From Bemisia tabaci (lineage: Eukaryota > Arthropoda > Insecta > Hemiptera > Aleyrodidae), in contig NC_092801.1 in assembly GCF_918797505.1 (NCBI RefSeq), positions 6,448,001 to 6,512,000 on the forward strand: DNA of 64,000 nt. Reading direction: 5' to 3'. The position numbers and the translations under genes are program-made. Below, piece by piece: positions 43,101 through 48,599 of the stretch. The stretch's first letter is position 1. Every line of letters starts with the position of its first letter. The notes below the pieces were generated by a model that was given only the letters and a program-made list of their open reading frames with translations, ran no database searches and was not told the origin of the DNA.

Positions 43101-44959
43101 CAATCCAAACATGTGATGTGCGCGCGCAGCAGAGCCTCACTTTTGGGCGCCTCATCCCTCCCGTGTGTGGCACCCTTACATTACGGCAGTCTCTGCAGTA
43201 TGACAATAAGACAACCTCAACATCAGCACTGCGGCTCAGCTACTGTTTACACTTTGAATGAGACAGGGTGGGGATGAAACACTGCTGATTGCGAAGTACA
43301 TATGTCAAAACTGCTAAAGTGCGCGATGTGATTCTCATACAAGTAGACTCTAGTTTTTTTGTGAGCGGAAAATTCAAATTTTTCGTCTCCAATGCTAAAT
43401 AAATACGTTAATATCTTAGTGGGGAGTTGATCACAGAAATGTTTGTTGCGCAAATCGTGTTTTATGTACAATTTTAAAGGAGAAAAATATATATCAATGC
43501 TTAAATTTTTACTTTGTCTAGTTGCCCATTACACTTTTACCAAGGTACATATGTATATTCATACATGTTATGCTAAAATTATAAAACTCACCGTTGGGAC
43601 TGACCGATAGGGGGTTCGATTTTTTGTCAAGAACAACAAGGGAACATGTTCCATCAAAACCGATTCCTTTCACCATCTTTACGTCAATTGTGTAAGTGAT
43701 ATCCTGCGGGATAGAAAGGAACGTCAGGTCTGTATGTATTCAGAGGCCTCAAGTTGATAGTTGCAGAATTCTTTTTTGCAGCTAAAATTTTTTTCTCAAG
43801 AACTAAAGGAGGTAAAAATTACCTATGTATAAAACAAGAGCCTCCCAAAATTTCGCCCCTTTTTCGGTATTCAATTCGACCATCGAACCAAGGTTTAAGT
43901 GGAAGCTTATAATAACAGAAAACTCAGGAAAAAATTTCAAGATGAGTATAGGAACTGTTTTCGAGTCATGGGGGGGGGGGGGGGGGCAAAGGGATCAAAC
44001 TCCGGCCTTCTTCTTCGCTATTTTCTTGTTGAATTGATGTGTCTACGGGGTTCTTATCGTTGTTCACACATGTTATACACACCGGTTCTACGTATTTTTA
44101 CACGCAAAATCGAGTTTTGATGTGGACGAGTCGATATATCGATCGTTTATATCGATTTTTTAAGATTCTTTACGGAAAATCGACGATTTTTTTAGATTGA
44201 AATTGTTCATTTTTTATTCATGGATGACTAAATGCACCTAATATGACTGTAGTACACCGACACCTACGTATTTTTTTTGTAACCCTTTGTAACCCATACT
44301 TCTTACATTTTTTAAATTCTGCATGCACTATTTTGATCTCTCACTGAGGTGTTAATGACCCATACAAAAGCACCTTTAAATGGACCGCGTTAAACAGAAA
44401 TGAACCAAGCTACATCAGCTATTGCCAAATTTAACAAGGAAATTTGATTTTTTACGAGAGGACGTTTGTGCAGATTCCTTTGAAAATTTTAAAGAATTTG
44501 CTTTGTATTATGGAGAAAATTCATTGAAATTTGCACAAAAATCCGCACAACCGTTTTCACGCAAAAAATTAAATTGCCCGATCAAATTTGGCAATAGCTG
44601 ATGTGGCTTCGTTTCTTTCTGTTTAACGCGGTCCAAGAACGTATCTACCTACGAATTACCAACCCAACTGCGCTCTCATTCATACATCACAGAAATAAAG
44701 CATGTGATACTTCCTCGTACAGGGACGAAACACTTTGGAAAATCATGATTCAGGTGATTACCCGAACGGCATTGCAGACCGCTTGCCATACATCGGTGCT
44801 GGACTGTTGATAAAAGTCCGGGAAACCGCGCGGGCGCCAGGTCCCAATTTCCTTAACAGCGCCTTTGATGAAGTCGCCCTGAAGGGTCATAAGGGCGGCC
44901 CGTACGCTTCCCGTCCCTACGTCCACGCCGATCGTGTAGCCATGCTTCTTTGGCGCCAT
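19052..44959 (-). CDS. FGGY: FGGY-family carbohydrate kinase, whole gene of ten coding exons (550 aa)
   Basis: The coding exons, in transcript order, are 44959-44762, 43703-43592, 37250-37010, 34375-34248, 30770-30582, 29235-29028, 25982-25820, 22730-22656, 21160-20883 and 19112-19052. All introns are GT-AG, and the exon lengths give one 550-residue frame, close to the ~551 residues of animal FGGY proteins. Visible kinase landmarks are the N-terminal phosphate motif DVGTGSVR (Asp13), the putative catalytic Asp115 in LWMDHRA, SGTSNCH (293-299), NEGGQS (327-332), [12 protein letters not shown] (393-404) and the adenosine-binding ICGGMRKN (461-468). The FGGY signature 2 region (GMVCGLN...EEDLAIL) matches except for Leu at the usual Ala/Ser position. 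The animal homologue phosphorylates pentuloses such as D-ribulose in the cytosol; substrate here is inferred from family. An in-frame TAG lies directly before the ATG. About 24 kb of the span is intron, mostly mobile elements. Confidence 0.93.
19261..19573. mobile_element. 313-bp near-perfect hairpin element in FGGY intron 9
   Basis: TA flanks both ends (19259-19260, 19574-19575). The ends are CACGGAGAAAAAAAACTC and GAGTTTTTTTTCCCCGTG. The two arms, each about 150 bases, pair almost throughout (CGAAGTTTAGGTC against GACCTAAACTTCG). The centre is repeats of CATCTGAAGTACTTCAGATG. Confidence 0.88.
19717..19879. mobile_element. CAGTGGCG-type MITE, copy 2
   Basis: It aligns with 34016-34180: TATCGATTGTCATGCCATTT, TTCGCTGCGAACA and GGTTTAAATGG. 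Ends are degenerate (CAGAGGTAGCGTGA and CGCGCCACTG) and no target duplication remains. Confidence 0.7.
19960..20212. mobile_element. MITE family A copy 3
   Basis: Ends CTGCCGTGCCAAGG and TTAGCACGGCAG; flanks TACA/TATA. 253 bp, the same length as copy 1. Confidence 0.88.
20363..20857. mobile_element. Fold-back MITE family B copy 1
   Basis: Ends AATGGAGATGTTGCATGTG and its inverted copy ending ACATCTCCATT. The arms are ~200 bases long and run through TGGTGCCACTG, GAGGCCAAAATGGAGGGGAT and GATAGGGAGCAAATACATTG. Copies at 25272, 29480, 34444 and 45115. Confidence 0.88.
20883..21160 (-). CDS. FGGY: FGGY kinase exon 9 (residues 439-531)
   Basis: It encodes [40 protein letters not shown] and [18 protein letters not shown], the adenosine-binding lobe. 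Reading straight on gives an apparent TAA stop three bases into the intron. The strong donor GTAAGA and the matching exon 10 show that this stop is intronic. Confidence 0.92.
21185..21603. mobile_element. GGCCTTGTCTCCACG element, copy 1
   Basis: Inverted ends GGCCTCGTCTCCACG and CGTGGAGACAAGGCC, then GATTTGTCCCAG against TGGGACAAATCCC. A second copy lies at 38740-38991. 21604-22025 next to it holds nothing recognised. Confidence 0.75.
22026..22388. mobile_element. ATCG-rich inverted-repeat element, copy 1
   Basis: Ends CCCAAGTAGC and GCTACTTGGG, with TC on both sides. The body is built of ATCGCGATAAAATCGCGAT-like words that are self-complementary. Copy 2 (31590-32530) is interrupted by two nested insertions. 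Confidence 0.8.
22656..22730 (-). CDS. FGGY: FGGY kinase exon 8 (residues 414-438)
   Basis: A 75-base phase-0 exon encoding [20 protein letters not shown] and LQSLA. It is the amphipathic segment that links the HGNRSP block to the adenosine-binding lobe. The acceptor is TTCGGCAG and the donor GTAAGT. Confidence 0.9.
22776..23018. mobile_element. MITE family E copy 3
   Basis: TTTGAGGACAAAGCGCATAC on the left and GCGCCTTGTCCTCCAAGCCC on the right. It lies 45 bases upstream of FGGY exon 8 in transcript sense. 23019-23508 to its right has no recognised content. Confidence 0.72.
23509..23762. mobile_element. MITE family A copy 4
   Basis: Left end CTGCCGTACAAAGGAAGAAC; right end TACGGCG then TTAGCACGGTA. 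Inverted orientation relative to copy 1 by its internal sequence. 23763-24566 is AT-rich with no gene. Confidence 0.85.
24567..24799. mobile_element. MITE family F copy 2
   Basis: AGTGGATTGAGTCAATGGGA on the left and AATTGACTCGATCCACTGTG on the right, with an internal AACTCCGTTTATACGAAACT shared with 37301 and 45643. Confidence 0.7.
25061..25120. repeat. Homopolymer run of 60 T
   Basis: An uninterrupted T tract. The words on each side (AGATAGGAGAGATG, CTTTTC-CCCGAATCTGA) also occur at 24508-24556 with only six T between them. Confidence 0.9.
25272..25658. mobile_element. Fold-back MITE family B copy 2, internally shortened
   Basis: Ends AATGGAGATGTTGCATGTG and ACATCTCCATT. The left arm lacks about 110 bases present in copies 1, 4 and 5: it jumps from TGACTGTTGA to GTCCACCTCTACATC. 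Flanked by an ~85-base direct duplication (25185-25271 and 25710-25799). Confidence 0.85.
25820..25982 (-). CDS. FGGY: FGGY kinase exon 7 (residues 359-413)
   Basis: It encodes [14 protein letters not shown] then [16 protein letters not shown] and LRGM, an almost invariant family block. The acceptor is ACTTGCAG and the donor GTGAGT. A GC-rich palindrome and a fold-back MITE lie within 200 bases on either side. Confidence 0.93.
26023..26150. repeat. GC-rich hairpin cluster beside FGGY exon 7
   Basis: CTAGCCGTTCTGGACGCGC and its complement flank a 3-base loop, a 41-base perfect palindrome at about 26026-26066. Two smaller hairpins follow (GGGGCTGCGCCCC, GGCTCGCTCCGCGAGCC). Strongly GC-rich in an AT-rich intron. 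Confidence 0.75.
26151..27500. other. FGGY intron 6 DNA with one exact local duplication
   Basis: No gene. A ~60-base segment (ACATGGGTCTGAAGGCC through GACGAAAAAAGCGACTTTTT to AAGAATACTT) occurs twice in tandem at about 27206-27328. The rest is AT-rich and unassigned. Confidence 0.5.
27501..27756. mobile_element. MITE family A copy 5 (TSD CAAT)
   Basis: Degenerate left end CTACCGAGCTAATAAG and right end CAATGGCACGGCAG, with CAAT on both sides (27497-27500, 27757-27760). Confidence 0.85.
27924..28413. mobile_element. CACTGG inverted-repeat element carrying a nested MITE D
   Basis: Ends CACTGGAAAAAAAA and TTTTTTTTCCAGTG, with TGTG on both sides (27920-27923, 28414-28417). Inner arms GATCTAGAGTCCAGACTCT pair across the insertion, and AGAAAAAATACTCTTGATTC with its complement. 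The middle is family D copy 2. Confidence 0.8.
28020..28274. mobile_element. MITE family D copy 2, nested
   Basis: Ends TGGACCGCGTTAAACAG and CTGCTTAACGCAGTCCA, inserted inside the CACTGG element. The 197-residue open frame over 28054-28647 crosses these elements and is not a gene. Confidence 0.85.
28464..28724. mobile_element. MITE family G copy 2
   Basis: Ends ATATCGACGGTGAAACTAC and TAGTTTCACCGTCGATAT. Contains CTTCCTGTCATACTTTATTT in the inverse sense to copy 1. Confidence 0.8.
28762..28900. mobile_element. 139-bp hairpin MITE
   Basis: TGGACTGCATTTTGCAATTT and AAATTGCAAAATGCAGTCCA close a stem that continues through CTATAAATTCTG. The loop arm (AAACTAATGGCACATACG) recurs at 20300 and 30885, so related half-copies lie at 20260-20355 and 30830-30958. 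Confidence 0.75.
29028..29235 (-). CDS. FGGY: FGGY kinase exon 6 (residues 290-359)
   Basis: It encodes [25 protein letters not shown] and NEGGQSASG, the sugar/phosphate-binding centre of the fold. The acceptor TTTTGCAG and donor GTAGGT leave phase 2, completed as Thr359 by exon 7. Confidence 0.93.
29480..29776. mobile_element. Fold-back MITE family B copy 3, half element
   Basis: The left arm is complete from AATGGAGATGTTGCATGTG, but the copy stops after the centre at TATTTGCTCCC. The right arm is lost where the next repeat (29800-30511) begins. Confidence 0.8.
29800..30511 (+). repeat. Dispersed element with internal 78-bp tandem repeats, copy 1
   Basis: CGTGAAGTATTC...AGTCTTGTAGGCGC recurs at about 29952, 30030, 30110 and 30188, a ~78-bp period. 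The right end reads GGGCCGCGGCTCATG then CTTAATCCGGCCCTG, terminating as a transposon end would. A second copy occupies 35098-35917. Confidence 0.7.
30582..30770 (-). CDS. FGGY: FGGY kinase exon 5 (residues 227-290)
   Basis: It encodes [15 protein letters not shown] and the [18 protein letters not shown] segment, matching the family's G-N-E-I-L-x-P-G and G-I-x-V-A-x-S-x-I-D blocks. The family's usual DAHAG is DGNAG here. The acceptor is TCTACAG and the donor GTAAGT. Confidence 0.92.
30956..31590. other. FGGY intron 4 DNA, unassigned
   Basis: AT-rich, with a G12 run at 31507-31518. No gene or clear repeat. Confidence 0.4.
31785..32361. mobile_element. hAT-like MITE (8-bp TSD), itself interrupted
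   Basis: Ends TAGAGTACCTGTATAGCGAG and CTCGCCATACAGGTACTCTA. Flanks GATTTTAC (31777-31784) and GATTTCAC (32362-32369) match at 7 of 8. The terminal TAGAG fits the hAT consensus YARNG. The empty site is present at about 22216 in copy 1 of the host. Confidence 0.8.
31811..31993. mobile_element. 183-bp hairpin element (9-bp TSD), third nesting level
   Basis: GAGAGTATG at 31802-31810 and 31994-32002 flanks a hairpin from CATAGAGAAAAAAAGGAGG to CCTCC...TTTCTCTATG. The stem is ~80 bases, almost perfect. The uninterrupted form of the target is given by the right inverted repeat of the hAT-like host. Confidence 0.88.
32531..33974. mobile_element. 1.44-kb CACTG-ended element with TA flanks
   Basis: Ends CACTGAAAAAAAT with GTGGGATT-ACC, and its counterpart GGTCAATCCCAC with TTTTTTTTCAGTG; TA on both sides. 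Words of the form TATGGTAAAT are repeated in both orientations near both ends. The central ~800 bases (32760-33640) are unique and have no transposase, so this is a non-autonomous element or one with captured DNA. Confidence 0.78.
34016..34180. mobile_element. hAT-like MITE with perfect 8-bp TSD GTGCACAT
   Basis: Ends CAGTGGCGTAGCGTGA and TCACGCCACGCCACTG. GTGCACAT lies at 34008-34015 and 34181-34188. The arms pair through GCCATTTAAACCTATGG. It lies 68 bases from FGGY exon 4. Confidence 0.92.
34248..34375 (-). CDS. FGGY: FGGY kinase exon 4 (residues 184-227)
   Basis: Short exon found by filling the gap between exons 3 and 5. It encodes the cysteine and tryptophan-bearing [10 protein letters not shown] segment followed by [17 protein letters not shown]. 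The acceptor is ATTCCAG and the donor GTAGGA. Entry phase 2 and exit phase 1 both match the flanking exons. Confidence 0.9.
34444..34956. mobile_element. Fold-back MITE family B copy 4
   Basis: Complete 513-bp copy, AATGGAGATGTTGCATGTG to ACATCTCCATT, with ACC on both sides. It begins 69 bases upstream of exon 4 in transcript sense. Confidence 0.88.
35098..35917 (+). repeat. Dispersed element with 78-bp repeats, copy 2
   Basis: It shares ACACATTTTTTGGGAAAGCC, two units of the 78-bp repeat and the GGGCCGCGGCCCATG-CTTAATCCGGCCCTG right end with 29800-30511. A segment (GGCCAAATT-GTGTTTGG to ACTATACT) is duplicated inside it at ~35530 and ~35657. Confidence 0.7.
35951..36189. mobile_element. MITE family E copy 4
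   Basis: ATGGAGAACAAGGTCCACAA on the left and ATGCGCCTTGTCCTCCAAGC on the right. 36190-36665 next to it holds no recognised content. Confidence 0.7.
36666..36896. mobile_element. MITE family D copy 3
   Basis: TGGACCGCGTTTAACAGAAA to AATGCGGTCCA. It lies 113 bases downstream of FGGY exon 3 and is shortened relative to the other copies. Confidence 0.8.
37010..37250 (-). CDS. FGGY: FGGY kinase exon 3 (residues 104-184)
   Basis: It carries [13 protein letters not shown] with the putative catalytic Asp115, then [12 protein letters not shown] (a near FGGY signature 1) and the [17 protein letters not shown] segment. The donor is AG|GTCGGT. A second possible donor eight bases on would break the frame with exon 4, so the first is used. 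It leaves phase 2. Confidence 0.92.
37447..38000. mobile_element. Inverted-repeat element family C copy 1
   Basis: Ends AATGGACCACTAGACAAGG and CCTTGTCTAGTGGTCCATT, with arms of ~100 bases. Family copies at 46062, 52350 and, interrupted, 41182. About 555 bp, no open frame across it. Confidence 0.88.
38044..38662. mobile_element. 617-bp fold-back element
   Basis: Ends ATGGGCCTGTTGCAAAC and GTTTGCAACAGGCCCAT. Arms of ~240 bases pair through ATCACGATGAGCGCATCGGC, GTGAACATTTTGTTAGAGGA and GCGTCGGCCATGATG. A single copy in the window. Confidence 0.85.
38740..38991. mobile_element. GGCCTTGTCTCCACG element, copy 2
   Basis: GGTCTTGTCTCCACGGGACG and CGTCCCGTGGAGACAAGGC close it, with GGGATTTGTCCCAG against the matching inner arm. 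Confidence 0.78.
39009..39531. mobile_element. GGATCGCATTT inverted-repeat element hosting MITE A
   Basis: Ends GGATCGCATTT with AGGACCAGCGCGATTA, and TAATTGCGCTGG with AAATGCGATCC; ATCT on both sides. The left end closely resembles 63904-63950, a probable second copy cut by the window edge. Confidence 0.7.
39101..39352. mobile_element. MITE family A copy 6 (TSD AATA), nested
   Basis: CTGCCGTGCTAAGG to GTAGCACGTTAG; AATA at 39097-39100 and 39353-39356. Confidence 0.88.
39711..40124. mobile_element. CACTG-ended element rich in GGTAAAATTACC words
   Basis: Ends CACTGAAAAAAAATTCTCGG and CCGAGATTTGTTTTTCAGTG; flanks CA/TA. The body repeats TGGTAATTTTACC in both orientations about ten times. Related to 32531-33974 by its ends and by this motif. 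Confidence 0.8.
40214..40466. mobile_element. MITE family A copy 7
   Basis: CTGCCGTGCCGAGGAAGAAC to CTTGGTACGGCAG; flanks CATT/CCTT. 253 bp. Confidence 0.88.
40467..41181. other. FGGY intron 2 DNA, with AGCCGTAAGTGCA words
   Basis: AGCCGTAAGTGCA occurs three times directly (40521, 40651, 40690) and once inverted (TAGCACTTACGGCTG, ~40820), between GCCGTGATAGC and CTTCGCTAGCACGGCAG. A decayed inverted-repeat element spanning about 40500-41067 is plausible. Confidence 0.45.
41182..43530. mobile_element. Family C copy 4, split by a 1.75-kb insertion
   Basis: Left end AAACCACTGGACAAGGTAC, right end TACTTTGTCTAGTTGCCCATT. Without the 41423-43185 insert and one target copy, the pieces line up with copies 1-3, for example AACGTTA-CAT and CAGTCTCTG. 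Confidence 0.75.
41423..43175. mobile_element. Mutator-like element: ~147-bp inverted repeats, 10-bp TSD
   Basis: TTACATTACG lies at 41413-41422 and 43176-43185. The ends are GGGTGCCACACACGGGAGGG and its complement, and the inverted repeats run to ~41569 and from ~43030. Long terminal repeats, a G-rich start and a 9-11-bp duplication are typical of Mutator-like elements. The interior has no transposase frame and includes a C19 run at 42674. Confidence 0.85.
43592..43703 (-). CDS. FGGY: FGGY kinase exon 2 (residues 67-104)
   Basis: It encodes [18 protein letters not shown] and [10 protein letters not shown], the conserved [16 protein letters not shown] block of the family. The acceptor is a CCCGCAG and the donor GTGAGT. 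It leaves phase 1 (one base of Gly104). Confidence 0.93.
43704..44380. other. FGGY intron 1 DNA with G17 run
   Basis: A 17-G homopolymer at about 43970-43986. 44100-44290 shares GACGAGTCGATAT, GGAAAATCGA and GCACCTAATATGAC-like words with 48020-48560. No gene. Confidence 0.5.
44381..44635. mobile_element. MITE family D copy 4
   Basis: TGGACCGCGTTAAACAGAAA to TTTAACGCGGTCCA. Ends are intact but the inner region is diverged (GAGAGGACGTTTGTGC). It lies in FGGY intron 1, 127 bases from exon 1. Confidence 0.85.
44762..44959 (-). CDS. FGGY: FGGY kinase exon 1 (residues 1-66)
   Basis: It opens with [17 protein letters not shown], which is the actin-fold phosphate-1 loop with the nucleotide-binding Asp13. 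The exon ends in CGG before GTAATC, phase 0. A CAG acceptor-like triplet followed by an in-frame TAG sits immediately upstream of the ATG. This fixes the start and suggests that a further non-coding 5' exon exists upstream; I could not place it. Confidence 0.92.
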
Positions 44960-45114
44960 CTACTGAACCTGGACAGTAACCTAAAGCAAAAGCCCCTAGA
45001 ATGAGAAATAAGGAAGCTTATTTTTCGATCGATTCATGGTCGATCGAATCCAAACCCTACCAACTATTCGTGCGTAGAGGATGTTGTTTATAATGTAACC
45101 GAAGAATGGAGTTG

Positions 45115-45611
45115 TTGCATGTGTGAGGAATTTGCGATTTGACTGTTGATTTTTATGTAAAAGTTCGCTAGAAAAACGATGTGGCCACTGGTTTTCTCTG
45201 AAATTAACTCCCAAGCTCAAAAAAGGCTCTCAAGTTGAGGCCAAAATGGAGGGGATATCCCACGCTATCCTGACAGTCCACCTCTACATCAACACGAACT
45301 CTTCATGCAAAGATAGGGAGGTAATACATTGACAGGGCTGCCACTTTATTAGGGACTCTAAAACTGAAAACACGGCTTCACTGCTAATGTATTACCTCCC
45401 TATCTTTGTATGGAGAGTTTGTCTTGATGTAGAGGTGGACTCTCAGGATAGCGTGGGGTACCCCCTCTATTTTGGCCTCAACTTGAGAGCTTTTTTTGAG
45501 CTTGGGAGTTGATTTCAGAGAAAACCAGTGGCGCCATCGTTTTTCTCGCGAACTTTTACATAAGAATCAATTGTCAAATCGCAAATTCCTCACACATGCA
45601 ACACCTCCATT
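45115..45611. mobile_element. Fold-back MITE family B copy 5 (TSD GAAG)
   Basis: Ends AATGGAGTTGTTGCATGTG and ACACCTCCATT; GAAG at 45111-45114 and 45612-45615. It lies about 150 bases upstream of the FGGY start codon, so it may lie in the promoter or 5' leader. Confidence 0.88.
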
Positions 45612-45642
45612 GAAGGCGTTTTGTCATTTTGGACCCTCAAAG

Positions 45643-45877
45643 TACAGAGGATCGAGTCAAAAGGAGAGGTCGGACAAAATTTGGAAGCTTCAAACGCTTA
45701 TAACTCCATTTTAACACACCTTTGAGGTTTTAAAAGTGGTTTTATTGGTTTTCTCGTAATATTTTACTCCAAAATCACTCGTTGAAGTTTCAAATGTGAT
45801 GAAATAAACATAAGAATTTCCAGTTATAGTCAAAAATTCCATGTCCAGCCTTTCTAATTGACTCGGTCCACCGTGCG
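45643..45877. mobile_element. MITE family F copy 4
   Basis: AGAGGATCGAGTCAAAAGGA to TAATTGACTCGGTCCACCGTG. An uninterrupted reference for copy 3. Confidence 0.7.
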
Positions 45878-46061
45878 CCGCGGGTAAGGTGGTGAGCGGT
45901 GAATGTCTGGACAGTCAAAACGCCTTCACTCTCGCACGTATGCAACACGGCCATCCGTAAAGCTCGAATAGTTGCATCCAGGCGTTATAATGATATTTAC
46001 TCAGTGTCCGTTGCATCCGATACTAACTGAGGGTGCATTTCTTATTGTTCTCTTGTACAGT

Positions 46062-46618
46062 AATGGACCACTAGACAAGGTACGAATTTCAGCATTCTGA
46101 TACACGTTTCTTCACTAAAATTTCACGTAAATCACGATGCGCACGACGAAAATTACAGAAATCAACTCCTTCCGAAGATATTTAATGATTCTTGGTGTGT
46201 GAATTGAAACCACCCGCTCATGAAAACTCAATGCTCTACGTGATTCACATCGTGCGCTAAACGTTATCATGAACGCCTCTGCGATTAAAAAATCTGGTAA
46301 CCTCAACCTTGACGCTTTGACTCAGCTATATCAAATTACTTATACCTAGTTTGAAAAACACATGTGGGAAATGAACACTGCTTGATTGAGAAGCTTGCTG
46401 AAACCGGTGTAGTGCGCGATTTGACTCACGTAGAGCTTTGAGTTCCTTGTGAGCGGGCAGTTCAAATTCCTCGTAACCAATGTGAAATAAAAATATTAAT
46501 ATCTCCGTTAGGATTTGGTTTCAGTAATTTTCGTTGTGCGAATCGTGCTCTACATGAAATTCTGACCAGGAAACATGTATCAGAATGCTTAAATTCGTAC
46601 CTTGTCTAGTGGTCCATT
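46062..46618. mobile_element. Inverted-repeat element family C copy 2
   Basis: Ends AATGGACCACTAGACAAGG and CCTTGTCTAGTGGTCCATT; 557 bp, complete. Confidence 0.88.
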
Positions 46619-46699
46619 TTAATTTTCATCGTTACATTGTATTTTCCGAAAATTTCCTTGATTCTTAAAAGGTATGACAACGTTGCCCATCCAAAATGT

Positions 46700-48000
46700 G
46701 GGCTGCGGCTCACAATGGACCGAATCAATGGGAGAGCTCGCACATGAACTTTTTTACCAAAACTGTAAATTTATATTTAATTCGTCAGATTTTAAATATT
46801 GAGGGGTGATTCTTCAACAAATTTTAAGAAAGATCGAACCGATGGGACCATTTTTAAGACCTCAAAATTTTTAAAGTTTTAAAGTTTCAAATTTGTGTCC
46901 GACCTCTCCTATCGACTCGATCCACTGTGCGGCCTTACACTCTAAGAACGACGAACATGATTTCATGGTCGTTTCCTGGACACTTCAAGAAAGAATTGCT
47001 AGCGCGTATCCCAACTGTTTCTGCAGAAGAGTTAAAAAGAATACCAATCAGATTTATGTATACAGCAACTTACAGTCAGTTCAAACCTGGCGAGGGAGGA
47101 CTCAAAACTAGTCGACAAAATGTCTCTGCGTTACAGATTGCTTCAAAGTCTTGACACCGGAGCACTGGCAGACTAGAGTCCCTTTATACTGAGAGTCAAG
47201 ACAATTCGGCTCATGGATGTCACAAACGGGAATAAAGATTACAGAAATTGAACGTTTTTCGTAATCTTTGATCGGCCCATTCTCAAATGCCTTTCTCCGT
47301 TCCTCCTCTCATTCCGTTTGTTCCTTGCCGAACCCGTAATTCCCTGGTCCATTCCAGATTATAATCTTTGCAATTGGTGAAAATGTAATCTTTATTCCCG
47401 TTTGTGACATTGTGGAGGCCTAAAATACGGAACCAATCAGAAATGGATTCAAATTGTCTTGACTCTCAGTATAAAGGGACTCTATGGCAGACCGGCTTCA
47501 TGTAACACGAGTCAATGACGAAGCATTAAAAAGAAGGCGACCTAAAGTCCCTCACACGAAATCCTAGGTTAGGCGATAGCAAAAATTTGTCACCAAAATC
47601 TCATTTTTCCCCCCTTCAAAACCATCTCTTACCCTTTTCACGTCAGTAGGGACTTTTTAGCAGAGCACATTCAACGTCAGGATTTCCGAATCTGCTGAAC
47701 ATTTCAGCTCATTTTAATCTTTTTCTAGGGACGAGAAACATTTACGCACCACTGAACATTTCAATTTTTCAAGGTGTGAAATGTTATTATCCAGAACCGA
47801 AATCTTTCTTTTACCTCTTTCGACTCCTCCTAAATGAAAATAACGAGTCTGGTAAAGGAACAATTACAAACCGTATCAAGATGAAACACTTGATAAACAT
47901 TCAGTCATTGCACTGTCGGCTGTCGTAACACAATCGTTGTCAGTTGAAAATTATAATTGAAGGGCCTGGAGGACAAAGCGCATGAGTGCAGTTTTTGATT
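46700..48000 (+). repeat. Dispersed repeat copy 2, interrupted by a hAT-like MITE
   Basis: Aligns with 10440-10910 plus 13166-13740. It includes family F copy 5 (46711-46933) and, at its right end, a partial family E left end (47957-47995). Here the sequence TTCAAAGTCTTGACACCGGAGCAC is continuous, where copy 1 has the retroposed insert. Confidence 0.8.
47174..47484. mobile_element. 311-bp hAT-like MITE with perfect 8-bp TSD TGGCAGAC
   Basis: TGGCAGAC lies at 47166-47173 and 47485-47492. Ends TAGAGTCCCTTTATACTGAG and its complement, ~33 bases. Inner arms TGTCACAAACGGGAATAAAG and complement also pair. Copy 1 of the host repeat (13189-13200) shows the empty site. Confidence 0.92.
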
Positions 48001-48599
48001 ATTCTCGCAAAATCAATTTTTGAAGTCGACGAGTCGATATAATGACTGATCATATTGACTTCTTGTGATTTTTATGGAAAATCGATTTTTGATCAGGAAT
48101 GAAATTGGTTACTTACGGTCCGAGGGTGGAGATATGCACCTGACATGGTCGGAACACGCCGTTTTCACGTACTTTTACACGTAGAATCATTTTTAATGTT
48201 GACGATTTTCAAGGTTTTAAGGCTCCAATCATGAAGGGTACATTTCTCCGATCTTGGATGGAGAGACACCGATCTCAATCCCGATAAACCATCGATTTCC
48301 CGCAAAAAATCGCAAAAACTCGATACAAACGATAGATAAATCAACTCGTCAACGTTAAAAATCAATTCTCCGTGTCAAAATACATAGGGTTACGTGTGCT
48401 TCAGTCTTTTCAGGTGCATTTATTCATTCATGAATAGAAAATAAACTATTTCGATCCTGAAAAATCATCGATTTTCCTTTAAAAATCGTTCAAAATCGAT
48501 TTAACTGATCAGTATACCGGTTCGGCAACGTTAAAAATCGATTCTACGTGTAAAAACTTGTGTAAAAACTACGTGTAAAAACAAGATCAAGGCACAAAA

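Noticed and set aside
46927..47154. Small protein (FKKELLARIP... frame) in the dispersed repeat
   Set aside because: The frame is not kept between the two copies (10638 and 46893 regions) and each copy is flanked by non-coding repeat sequence.
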